Below are positions 11,700-22,139 of a DNA stretch of 64,000 bases, piece after piece (position 1 is the first letter of the stretch; every line of letters begins with the position of its first letter). The notes under the pieces were generated by a model. That model saw only the letters and a program-made list of their open reading frames with translations, was not told the DNA's origin and searched no databases. The position numbers and the translations under genes are program-made. Source of the stretch: Sphagnum magellanicum (taxonomy: Eukaryota; Streptophyta; Sphagnopsida; Sphagnales; Sphagnaceae); assembly GCA_021904315.1 (NCBI GenBank), contig CM038915.1:14694001-14758000 (forward strand), written 5' to 3'.

Positions 11700-13990
11700 A
11701 AGCTACACTTATTTTGGAACTTGGCATGTTGTAGTTGGACTTCTACACACGCTTCATGAAAGTTCATGTAAAGTATAAGGTTGGGCTTCAAGCTTTTGAA
11801 AAGCTAAAGCCCTACAATGTAAGGAGGCCCTACTATGCACATGCAAGTATCATATAGAAATGGTGGAACTAGGACATGGTTTCAACAATATGTGAACATC
11901 CTCAAAAGGAGTTCATGGTAGAATGTGTAATTGCAACTATGATATCTGTTGTTGCAAGACTCCAAGGCACTGCATTATTGAATGAGTATAATTCTTTGGG
12001 TTCACTAACATGTGGACTTTGAAGTTATGTCCAATGGAAGATTTTGTATGGCATAATCTGTGTTGTCTAAAAGGTGAGTGCCTAAATTGTGGTGTAAATA
12101 TACTCATGACATGCCTTGTTAAAGAGAATAAAAATTTTGTTCTCTATATGCAGTGGAAGTGTTATGAATTGGTTATTCATGGTAAAATGCAACTTGGAAA
12201 TCCCAACAAAGTCTTACAGTTATAGTATAAAGAAACAATTCTTGTTCTTGGATTATTTGAGGCCAAAGTTGAAAATATTTGTGATGCACAATTATGTGGT
12301 TAAATTTTAAGAGGAACAATATAATGTTTGTTTAGACACATTTCTACCTACATCTATTTTGTCAACTGTGATTTTGCAGAGACCTATTCATTCCAAAACT
12401 GCAATTTGAAATCTAAGAAATGCATTGGCATTCTTTTCAAATAATGATTTTGGATCACATTTGTTATCAATGGAATCTTGCATACTTGGCCAATCCCACA
12501 TCCACCCAAAAGAAGCTTATGACTAAGTATCATTATTACATTTTTGATGATAATGAACATGATACGCTCTTTATCTAACATTATTTTGAACTGCATTGGG
12601 CATAATTGACTTCTAAAGGTATTTGCCCAAATGAACACTTTGTTTGGTCTAATGGGTGTGTAGCCCAATTCAAATCATGTAGAGCGTGGTATCACGTTTT
12701 CAAGTACTCTACTTTCTTTATGGGTTATCAAATATCATGGTTTTATTTTGTAACATTTTTTGAACCCTAATTCTTAGTTTCTAGCATGTTTAGATACCAA
12801 GCAAAAACGTGGAGTGATGTTTTACCCCATGGATGTTGCATGGTATGGTCCTACTTTGGATTAGGCCATGGGAAGGATGTTTGTGACAAAACTTAAGCTG
12901 TACTGAAACAAGAAATTTGCAAATGAACATGGAATCTAAAACTCAACTTTAGTGTGTAGCTGATGTTGTTACTTTCTACACTATAAAAAAATCAAAAGAA
13001 CATGTTACATATCCAAATGCCCACCGTGAAATTATCCATTTCTTCTATTTTATCAAACCTAAGGATGTAAATCATAGATTTGCTTGGGATTATAAAATCA
13101 TTCCTGGGTTTAGGTCATTACATTCCTTTTGTTATGTTTTACATATTGATGTCACATTGCTAAATTTGAGGCAACTAGCTTGCTTTTGCCTAGAATGCAT
13201 GGATGACAATGCAGGCTTTTGTGAGAACAAATTCCATGTGCAACCATGGATGTTACACACACTTGAACCCCACACCATTACATAAGCAAGAGTCTTTTAA
13301 TTTAACCTCTAATGTTGAAATGTTGAAATGTTGATCTAATAGTTTACTGAGAAACATTGTGTATGTTATTTCTACTGTTGTTCCAAGTTCATGAATTGGC
13401 AACATCAACTTAAGTGTTGTAACTTATAGATCATAAGTGATTGGTTCACAAACAACTACAAGTTTGGGAAAAGTAATTTATAATCTTTTTTTTTGTTATA
13501 TGGAGTAGGCAAGAGGTTTCATGGTTAGTGAGGAGGACAATGGTTCAAATTTAGATGGCTTAGATGTTGACGACAACATTGAAATAAAGGCAGCCAAAGT
13601 TGATATTGGAGATAACTACGCTTGTTTCAAATGAGCTTGAAAATGGAAATGCATTTTTTGTTTTTCTTTGCAACAAGCCATTACATACGTGCATGGAAAA
13701 TTTCAACAATGGCAAGGGGAATATGTGGTACAAAGGTTACATGATTTTGGGTGGAATATGGTATAAGTGCGTGGCAGGACCAAGTACTCAAAACCCTTTT
13801 TACATGTTGCAGATGTTTATCCTACTGTTACATATTTTCACTTGGACATCAAATCAAAATTAACAATGCTTTGTAATGCAAAAGGAAAGGTAACCATAGA
13901 TTCAATATGCTTGCACACGTTAGGGAAAACATACTTAGTTTTATTGAATATAAACAAACATATAGTCCCAATTGATGTACTTTATTCCAA
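11700..13990 (+). mobile_element. Decayed DDE-type transposase-like gene
   Basis: Frameshifted protein text keeps several motifs in order. A cysteine knuckle-like CCLKGECLNCG lies at about 12060-12095. SNGCVAQFKSCRAW lies at about 12648-12690. FGLGHGKDVCD lies at about 12855-12887. Near the end comes WYKGYMILGGIWYKC (about 13722-13770), then a HVADVYPTVTYFHLD block. I recall this order (SDGC-AQFKS, FFGSGHGKG, then a C-terminal GRWY segment) from uncharacterised DDE-like transposases of plants and animals; that is from memory and not a search. Many stops show it is dead. TIRs of this element were not identified, so its limits are approximate. Confidence 0.5.
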
Positions 13991-15277
13991 ATCTAATGCA
14001 AAAAAACTTGTTGATTAAAAGAAAGGTGTGTTTGCTTTGTAAATTTAAGTCCTATATTACTTATATTATTTTCTTTGCTTTGCATTTGCCACTAACAATT
14101 TATGGTCATTTTGACATGGGTTCACAAATAACCAAATAATTCTAAAACCTAGGTACATTTTGATACCCTATAGGTAATAATATCAACTAGTGTTGACAAT
14201 AAGCATGTGGGAGTACTTAGATCCCTATAATTTGTGAGTAGAACATTACATTCCAAGTGACATTATCAATATATTTAGATTGCAAGCTTTTGCTTGGCAC
14301 TTACACGACTATTTATCTTTAATTTATAACTTGGGTTGTGGATGATTTTGTCAAGGAATCTTGGAGACCAAATTTCAAAACCATTATGTGTGATTCTTGC
14401 TTCATTTCCATTTAGTATTTTTGTAGATCAAGTCAACCTTGCAATTACAATTTCCAAGGCAAGCTTCTTCTTCCTTAATGTCAAGTTTTTCATATGTCAA
14501 TCCAACTTAAGTAACAAAAGCCGTGCAACAACAATACTTGAATGATGTCATTAGTTTGTAAACTATATTTGATCTGCCAAGACATAATAATAGTCATGGT
14601 CTTGCAATTGTTAGAAATTTGTTTACAGAATTACAGCCATGAGAAGCACAACTTGTATCATGGGTCCTATTAGTAGTATGTCAAGAGATCATTTTTGGAG
14701 CCTACAATTCCAATATTTCTCATGTACTTAATTCATTTATTTGGTATTGCTCTTGAATTACTTATTTTTTGTGAATTGATGGTGAATATATGGCACTTGG
14801 AATTGGACGTGCATATATGTAAAAGCATAAAAGGTTTGGGATTTGTAAGTTGCAAAACCCCTAGTTGATGGGTTGCTTTTCTAGGAGCTATTTGGTGTTG
14901 GCAAACACTTTGCTTCAAGTGTAATATAACATTGGCACTTGCGTTCAATGCTTATTAAGTCCTTGGAGACTCAATTCAACAAGTGCAAGTTGTTGCACCA
15001 ATGGTGATGACTCACTTTGTTCTATCCCCCTAAATGCAAATATGGTTTTAGTCATTTATAGTTTGGTTCAATCTAGTGGCTTTGAGTTTTTGCAAGACTC
15101 TACGTTCACAATATGCTAGTTGAGAAATTCAGACCTACATGGCATGCCCCAAGTTTTTTTGTGCCACCCAATATTTGAAGGTCCATGTGAAAATCATGTT
15201 TATTTTGTCTAGGTGTGCATAATGTGTAAATATCTTATCATCATAGAAGTTGCATTGTTGTGTAAAATTTTGTGTTT

Positions 15278-16020
15278 AAGGACCCTTCTAATGTTAAAGA
15301 AGGGGGGTAAATCAAATGGGTTTTTAGTAAACTTGTACTTAAATGGGTGTTAATCTAACATTGAATATTTCTATCTAATTCCCTAATTGTGAAAGTGGTT
15401 TTAATTAGGTAATTGGGTTCAATGAAGTGAGTGACTTTGAGTTTTCGTAGGATGCCGCATTCACAAATTATGTGAAACTTTCAATGCTTGGGCCCATGAA
15501 CTTGGAATAATTACATTCCTTGGTAAAATTCCCTTGTTGACAAATGTCAAGTACGATATATGCCCCAAGTTAGTTTCTAGTGGGCCCACTTTTAAAATCA
15601 TCCAAACTGTACCCATATTTTATATAGGCTTTATGAATGATTCACATAACTAACTTTTGTAAATTTGTTATATTTATTTTACAGTGTGAAGATTATGCAA
15701 ACTCATGTGAGCCTTAGGTAGGTGGGGGCTTCCATGGCATTTGCAACTTCCTCTGGACATGTGAAAAGGTCCATGTGGAGAAAAAATATTTTGGATGTCC
15801 AAATTTGTTTATATAATGTACAATATATATCTTACCCTCATGGAAGTTGCATTGTTTTTACATATAAATTTTTTTGTTTAAGGGACCCTTTTAATACTAA
15901 GGAAGAGGAGAAGGGGGGGGGGTGGGATAAAATGAAATGGGTTTTAGGACTTCAACCTATGTGTTTAGCGGACACCTTTAATACTAAGGAAGGGGGGGGT
16001 AAAATAAAGTGAGTTTTAAA
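15278..16020. repeat. Related blocks with poly-G tracts
   Basis: Three related segments share AAGGACCCTT, TTTAATACTAAGGAAGG, a G-run of 6-10 and AAAATGAAATGGGTTTT (about 15278, 15885 and 15968). They look like diverged direct repeats rather than coding sequence. Confidence 0.5.
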
Positions 16021-16671
16021 CTTCAGCCAATGTGTATTTCATGGATGAAAGTAAATAAAGTAGTCAAGGTGCATTTAATAATCAATGATGTCCTAGGTCA
16101 CTTATTTTATCACTATAGGCCTCCTAATTCACTACTTAGTACTAAGTGATGATGAATTAAGGTGTGTATAATGTTCAATATATTAAGCAGTTTGATTTAA
16201 TATGGTGCATGTAGGCTACTCACTAATTGACAAGTAGGGTGTCCTATTGCCACTTGATTGGTAGCTACTCTAGCTTCTACTTAATTGTCCCACTATAGAA
16301 CTTCACTAAACCATCTTCTTGGCTATTCCCTTAGCTTGCTTGGGCACTTCTCTTCTATGTTGCCACTAGTTGCATTGTTTGTTTTTATGATTGCAATTAT
16401 CTTAAGTTTCAATAAGTCTCTTGGTTAGGTTTGTTTTAATGAAGTAGCTTGCTGCAATTAACTTGTTTTAATGTTTGTTGATTGTTTTTACTTTCAATAG
16501 TTGTTGTGAGGGAGGTGAGTTCAGTGAGGAAGCTGAACTCTGTGAGGAGACTAAACTATAGGTGAGGAGGGTGTAAAAATTCCAGAAACTAAACTATGTG
16601 AGGGGGACCAACTATTGTGAGATGGATTGAACAATGAGGGAATTGTTTTGGGTTTGATGATGAGTGTTTGA

Positions 16672-17430
16672 TTGTACAAGATGGCTCGTGAGGTGGCTAA
16701 AGGGAGTGCAACATGGTTTGAATCAAGCTTTGGCCTTCACAATGGAGGTCTAGACATTAGGAAGGAATTGGATGATACTCATGCTTCCCTTCAAGACTAT
16801 GAGCTATTATGGGGCAAGAAAAAAAGAAACAATTGTCTCAAATATGAGACTTGTAATGACGCTGACCTAATACCTAAAATTTAGGAGCTCTACCCCCTTG
16901 TTTACCAAAAACTAGAAATCACAAACAATTTTATTTCCTTAAGTTTTGTTCGAGGAATACTTGCTGAAAGGAACAAAAGGAAAGTTAACTGGGTTTGATT
17001 TGCAGAACAAGTTTCTTCTATGCGGGCAAGAGGGCATAAGCCTAAACTTATTTCACAATCTGGGGGTTCGTTTGAGTGCAGCGCATTGGGTGGACAGTAA
17101 ACAAGAGAAGAAAATGGTCATAGATAATGTAGAAGAAGTCCCCATTATCTTGGGGACCAACCCATCACAAGATGCCCAAAAGGGAACTAACCTATCAGAA
17201 GTTACCAAGAAGGAGAGTGATTTGTCAGAAGCAACCAAGAAGGGGACTGACCTGCCAGAAGCTGCCAAGAAGGGGACTGACCTATAAAAAGATGTTGAGA
17301 AGGGGACTGCCCAAAAGGGAACCAATTTTTCAGAAGTTGCTCAGAAGGGGACCAACCTATTAGAAGTTGCCCAGAAGGCCGAGACCAACTTGTCAAAAGC
17401 TACCCAGAAAAGGACCCGCCCATCAAAAGC
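16672..17430 (+). pseudogene. Broken ORFs with a 10-residue tandem repeat
   Basis: Two neighbouring open stretches, 16672-16884 and 16946-17287, are separated by stops. The second ends in a 30-bp tandem repeat (about 17170-17430, eight or nine copies) that encodes units such as KGTDLPEAAK and KGTNLSEVTK in one frame. One unit contains a stop and another is truncated, so the repeat has decayed. I do not recognise the protein. It is probably transposon-encoded, given its place in the spacer. Confidence 0.4.
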
Positions 17431-18212
17431 ATTTGAGTTTCCAAACTCACCTCCTAAATGGTCAAAGGTCAGCAGCCAAAAAAGACTGACTGTGGTAGAA
17501 TGTTGGTTAACGTAAGGTAAAGCGATGAATGAAAAGGAGACGAATCATCCAGCCCATCCTATGGACAGAACGGACAACTGGTGCAGTCATGGGGGCTGGT
17601 TCACTCTGGCCGTCATCTGCTGGTTCCAGTTGTGCGTCTGCCGGTTCCACTTGGAATGTGAAACAACGGTGGGAAACATTGTAGTGTGGTGAATGCATCC
17701 ACAGTGGGGAACAGTGGTTACGTTCTGCAACAGGCCCCAGCGTTATGACTGGACAGAATGACAATCATGATAATGCGTATGGACAAATTGTTTTTAAACT
17801 TTTGGGAAATCCACCAAATGATGTCAACACACAGCCGCGGTAGATAAAGACCATTCGGCTCTTCCAATACGTCACTGCCAGTCAATGCCTATTCTTGGTT
17901 TCTATCCATTTTGAGACTCTGGCAGTTTTGGCACCGGTGAAACTGTGGCGAACCAAAAAAAACCGAGATCCTGCGGGATGATTCAACTCCAAATTGGCAA
18001 CCTTTTCAAACTGTCAGGCAAAATAGAGTATTTGGACATCCCAAACCGCAATTTGAAGTGGGAAAAAGAGGTCAACTTGTGGGCCTCTTCCTATCTTTAA
18101 TTTATTTTAGTGACGTCATGATTTAATTGCGTTCCTTTCAACTCTGAATGCAGTTTCGCAAGCCTTAATTATTTAAAAAGTTCTTTTCAACTCCGTGTAA
18201 ATTGGGTGGACG

Positions 18213-18500
18213 ACAGTAGTCTCGCAACCTAGATTTTCTCAGCATAGTATTGTCAAAGTTATTAATGTAACCCACTTTTTGCCCACACACACCCCCCCCT
18301 GGAGTTCACAGTAGTCTTGCACCCTTGACTTTCTCAGCATAGTATTGTCAAAGTTACTAATGTAACCCACTTTTTCCCCCCACACACCCCCCGCTGGAGT
18401 TCACAGTAGTCTTGCACCCTTGATTTTCTCAGCGTAGTATTTGTCAAAGTTACTAATGTAACCCACTTTTTCCCCCCCCCACACACCCTCGTGGAGTTCA
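18213..18500 (+). repeat. Three 95-bp tandem repeats upstream of CVNH copy 2
   Basis: GTAGTCT marks unit starts at 18216, 18311 and 18406, an exact 95-bp spacing. Each unit has TTTCTCAGC, AGTATTGTCAAAGTTA, TAATGTAACCCAC and a C-rich/ACACAC tail. The array ends about 90 bp before the TATA box, so it may be a promoter element. Confidence 0.85.
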
Positions 18501-18589
18501 CGCGAACTCCGCCTGCACGCGTGTATAGTCCTCCGTCACACTCTACCAGCTAGTCGTCCAGGGGTAAGAGGCGATTGAGCTCTGGTACC

Positions 18590-18596
18590 TATATAA
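18590..18596 (+). promoter_or_regulatory. TATA box of CVNH copy 2
   Basis: TATATAA in CCTATATAAGCAG, 132 bp before the start codon. Spacing suggests transcription from about 18625. Confidence 0.6.
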
Positions 18597-18727
18597 GCAG
18601 ATGGGATCGAGCTGGGAGTACCATTCATCTCAAGCATTCCCAACTCATCTACTCCTCCAGCTTTCTTTCAATACCATCCGCAGCCCACCGTACTCAGCCG
18701 CTCAATTTCAGTCTTGATCAGATCATC

Positions 18728-19730
18728 ATGGCTTCGCAGAAGATGGCGCTTCTAGCTGTGGCTGCAGGGCTTCTCTGCATGTCGGCATTACTCAACGGAG
18801 CTGAAGCATCGGTGAGTGCCGGCCACCAACAGCAGTTGGAAATTGATACCAGTGTTCATACTTAATGACCTAGCTAGATGGCCATATCTAAATATAATTC
18901 CTTCTTGTACGCTTTGGATGCCTGATTTGCGCTTGTTCCATGATGTCGTGATTCTCCAATGCTCTTGATTATCACTGTTCCACAGCTCCTGCTTGTAACC
19001 GCTCCTTCCGTTCCGGCCTAATGCTTGAGAAATGTGATTCTTCATCGGCCATGTTCATGATCTCCGGTTCTCTTCATCTCTTGGAGTGCACTGGATTCTG
19101 GATATATACCAATTGCGGGTGGATTTGACAAGTGTCATGTCTAATATAGTGCTGTACTGGGGACGTCTTGTTGGACACTTGAATGCGTCCAGCTCGATCT
19201 ATTTGGACGAGCTAGTTCCCGCCCAGTACGTAGCCGTAGACTGCATGTGGTGCCCGAACGGACATGCCTCATGAAATATGCATCGTCTTCGTATTGTTTG
19301 TTTCTTGAATATGCATGTAACACAGCTCCACTAGTTTCCGCCGGACGAAGATACAGATCATGACTACTAATTCGTGGGATGGGTATGTTGATGTGGCATT
19401 CATCACCAGTGTGGCGGTTTCACAGCATCTTGCCAAGCACCATTCTCAGTCACGGGAAGCGTCGTATCCGCCAACTGCGCAAACGACGCCGGAGTTCTCG
19501 CCTCCTCAAGTTTAGATCTCAATCCCTTTATAAGCAACAACAACGGGAACTTGGTGGAGGGAAGCGACTACATTGCGACGTGTACGCCAGAAGGATTTGG
19601 CCTAGTTGGATCGCCGTTCTTCATTTTCGCTAATTGCGCACAGGAGGACGGCAGTGTCGTTCGCACGTCTTACGACATAAATAACAACGTCTCCAACGAC
19701 AGCGGGGTTCTGGCCTGGAACAGTTGTTAA
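18728..19730 (+). CDS. Secreted cyanovirin-N homology (CVNH) lectin, copy 2
   Basis: Exon 1 is 18728-18811 and exon 2 is 19410-19730, separated by a 598-bp phase-0 intron (GTGAGT to CACCAG). The product is 134 residues: a signal peptide of about 27 residues, then a single CVNH domain. Repeat A (about 30-80) and repeat B (81-131) each have the pattern aromatic-x-x-S/T-C, a second Cys 15-18 residues later, S-x-D-L/I-N and N-x-x-G-x-L. That is the signature of cyanovirin-N and its fern and fungal homologues. Known members bind alpha-1,2-mannose ends of high-mannose glycans. Cys29 and Cys134 could form a third bridge joining the ends (inference). The gene is intact and identical in coding sequence to copy 1, which lies head-to-head 8.9 kb away. 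Only the signal-peptide exon appears as an obvious long ORF; the domain frame opens after the splice. Confidence 0.87.
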
Positions 19731-21114
19731 AATTGCTTGCTGCCCGACGAGGATGTTGCAGTCGGTGACAAGCAGGAAGTTGGTGGTCAGTCGTTGATCA
19801 GGGGAACTTTTCTAGTCTTGTTTGTTCCCCAGTTCGAGGAGGAAAATAATATAGCCAGTAGTATGATGCGGGCATGCATGCCGGCGTGTCATTAACATGC
19901 ATTAGTATACTTGTGCATTCGTACATAGCGGCTGTAGATTGCTGTTGTGGAACATTCTTTCTGAACAAATTAGAGCCAGCTGTGCAGTATATAATATAAA
20001 TTTGCAATCCATGATTTCTATTGCAACCGGAATTTATAAATTCATATGTTTCCTCATTTCCTATGCTTTTGTATGACTAAGTTGGAGCTCTGGGAGTGAT
20101 CAGCTGGCCACTTTTTTCTCAGACTCAATTTATGAGTGTGGCGGTCCTTTCAGATGACCTTGGGGAGCGGGGATGGGGGGAGCAGCAGTGGAATGGTACG
20201 GGACACAGAAATTTGTCCTGAATTGCTCCATGTATTTGGAGTTGGTCAAGTATTTGGTGTGGATTTGCTTGGATACAGAGTGACTGTTGAAAGGTCTAAA
20301 TGTAAATGAAATCTGGAAAGCTTGGAACCTCGGAAGTAGGACCCATAATCAACATGTGTAGTACAACCCTTAATCAAGTCCTTAAAAAGACTGCATTCTT
20401 GGCCTGATCGGATTGTCTGCCTTCAAACTTGACTGGAACGTGTTCGCTGACAGCCATGACTTGAAATGCACATTTTCTCTCCTTTCAGAAATCGAAAGGT
20501 ACACAAATGGCTTGTACCAACCTTCCTCAAAAAGCTTTCTTGTATTTTGAAGTCTACTGTCTCAATGTCTGCACGATGTAAGAGGCATAGACATTCCTGA
20601 AACAAGGACGAGAAGGATAAGCTATGTATAGATATATATCTGCAAGATCAGATATTCACATGTTTAAAAAACAAAAAGGTCATTTCGAACATAAAACGGT
20701 AATGTTAACAAGATATCATGTACGTCTGAAATTTTTATAAGTGTTAACACAGTTGACATCTATGAACGTTAAACTATCACACCCTCCATACTTTTATAAG
20801 TATTAAACTTGTGTTTTTGTAACCATTAGCTAGACACACTTTTAAAAAAGTTAAACTGACATTTTTTAAACATTAGCTAGACACACTTATAAATATTAAT
20901 TTTGGTTACATCCGTTGTACAAGTGATAAACATTTCAATATTTGAAATTTACATTCCAAGTTATAACTCCCCAAAATGCCAAATATAGTGTAGACCGCAT
21001 GGTGTTCAAACACTTAAGCTACAATTTGCTCGTCGTTTTTGTAGGAGGGCGCATTGTTTATGGTGTCCAAAGAGTAGATGGACCTCCTTTCTTAGAGCAT
21101 TTGTCGTACTAAAA

Positions 21115-22130
21115 GAATAGTTGTGGTTTGGTTGGGCTGAGATAATAATAATAATAAAAGAATAGTTGATCATAATTGAATAATGGATGTCTGTTGAATA
21201 ATTAGTTAATTTTGGAACATTCATTTCAACAAATGGAATATTTTAAAATATTCACTATTTTCCTTCACAATATTTTTTGATTTGGAAAATATAATTTTTG
21301 AAAATTTCAACATTTCTGAAAATAACATAATTAGCATCAAATTGACCAAGGCACTAAGGTATCAATCCAAATGTCCACACCCACCAATGCATGGGCTAGG
21401 CCTAATTGACCATCATGTTGAGAAGTTACCTCCATTTGCTTCCATCCATGGAATAATCCACATAACATGTTGTCCTTTATATTAGACCCTAAATTTAGAA
21501 ATTTTAAGGTTGGTTTCATCTCTTATTTGTCAAGAACATGTTTCCATTATGGAAAAATATGATCAATGATCCGTATTTCATATGCTTTTGAGATGTTACC
21601 ACATCCTCCACCTTATGGCAAAATTTAGACCTATGGCAAATATGCAAACTAGTGAAAAAGGTAGCTTGGACATTTTTGAGATGTTTGTTGGAACCAATGA
21701 GCCAACAATGGAGGAGGTTTTTGAGATGTTTGCTAGAACCAATGAGCCAACAAAGGAGGAGGTGAACAAGGAGTTACAAATGTTTACAAGGTTTCAAGTG
21801 GGTGTTAATAACATTAAATGTTTTTTAGAGTGGTGGGCAAAACATGAGTCCTTATTTCCAACTATGGCATTTTTTGTTCATCACATTCTTGGCATTGTTG
21901 GTTTTCAAATGGAAACTGAGAGACCTTTTTCATTGGCTAGAATTTTTACAAATTTGAGGAGATGTCGCTTGTAATCAAATAATTTAGATAAGATAATTTT
22001 TGTTAGTAAGAATTGACCTAGTGATCTTAGGGTGGGTTATAGTTCACATTTTAATTTGAAAAAGTTGATTGAGGTTAATGCTACTTTAAAGAAAGAATTA
22101 GAACAATATGAAAGTGAATTTGAATAAAAT
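21115..22130 (+). mobile_element. hAT transposase remnant (C-terminal dimerisation region)
   Basis: The open stretch 21582-21974 ends with WWAKHESLFPTMAFFVHHIL then GIVGFQMETERPFSLA and LRRCRL, the typical hAT C-terminal (hATC) pattern. Frame-shifted text after the stop (NLDKIIFVSKN, then ELEQYESEFE) continues the same domain to about 22125. The upstream part up to about 21290 has only weak, stop-ridden similarity. A 54-bp direct duplication (TTTGAGATGTTTGTTGGAAC and TTTGAGATGTTTGCTAGAAC) lies inside the frame at about 21677-21784. It is not functional, and no TIRs were found. Confidence 0.7.
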
Positions 22131-22139
22131 GAGTTTTTG

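Larger units (their letters stand above)
10541..17976. other. Spacer between the inverted-repeat arms
   Basis: This 7.4-kb unique spacer is AT-rich and carries no intact gene. It contains a 204-bp-period repeat, a decayed DDE-type transposase, two or three copies of a TTTAATACTAAGGAAGG-containing block (15280-16020), and broken ORFs with a 10-residue repeat. The last ~470 bp (about 17500-17976) are less AT-rich than the rest and may belong to a longer arm on one side only. Confidence 0.6.
17977..21114. repeat. Right arm of large inverted repeat
   Basis: Reverse complement of 7403-10540. Differences I could see include one base in the C-run near 18475, an extra base near 20950, and scattered substitutions, for example near 20110, 20175, 20281 and 20448. 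None falls in the CVNH coding exons. The scatter of real differences argues against an assembly duplicate. Confidence 0.95.

Noticed and set aside
7403-21114. Inverted repeat as an assembly artefact
   Set aside because: The arms differ by real substitutions and indels and have a unique 7.4-kb spacer, although only long reads can settle this.
7390-21130. Target-site duplication around the whole inverted repeat
   Set aside because: The DNA outside the two outer edges does not match, so insertion as one unit is not shown.
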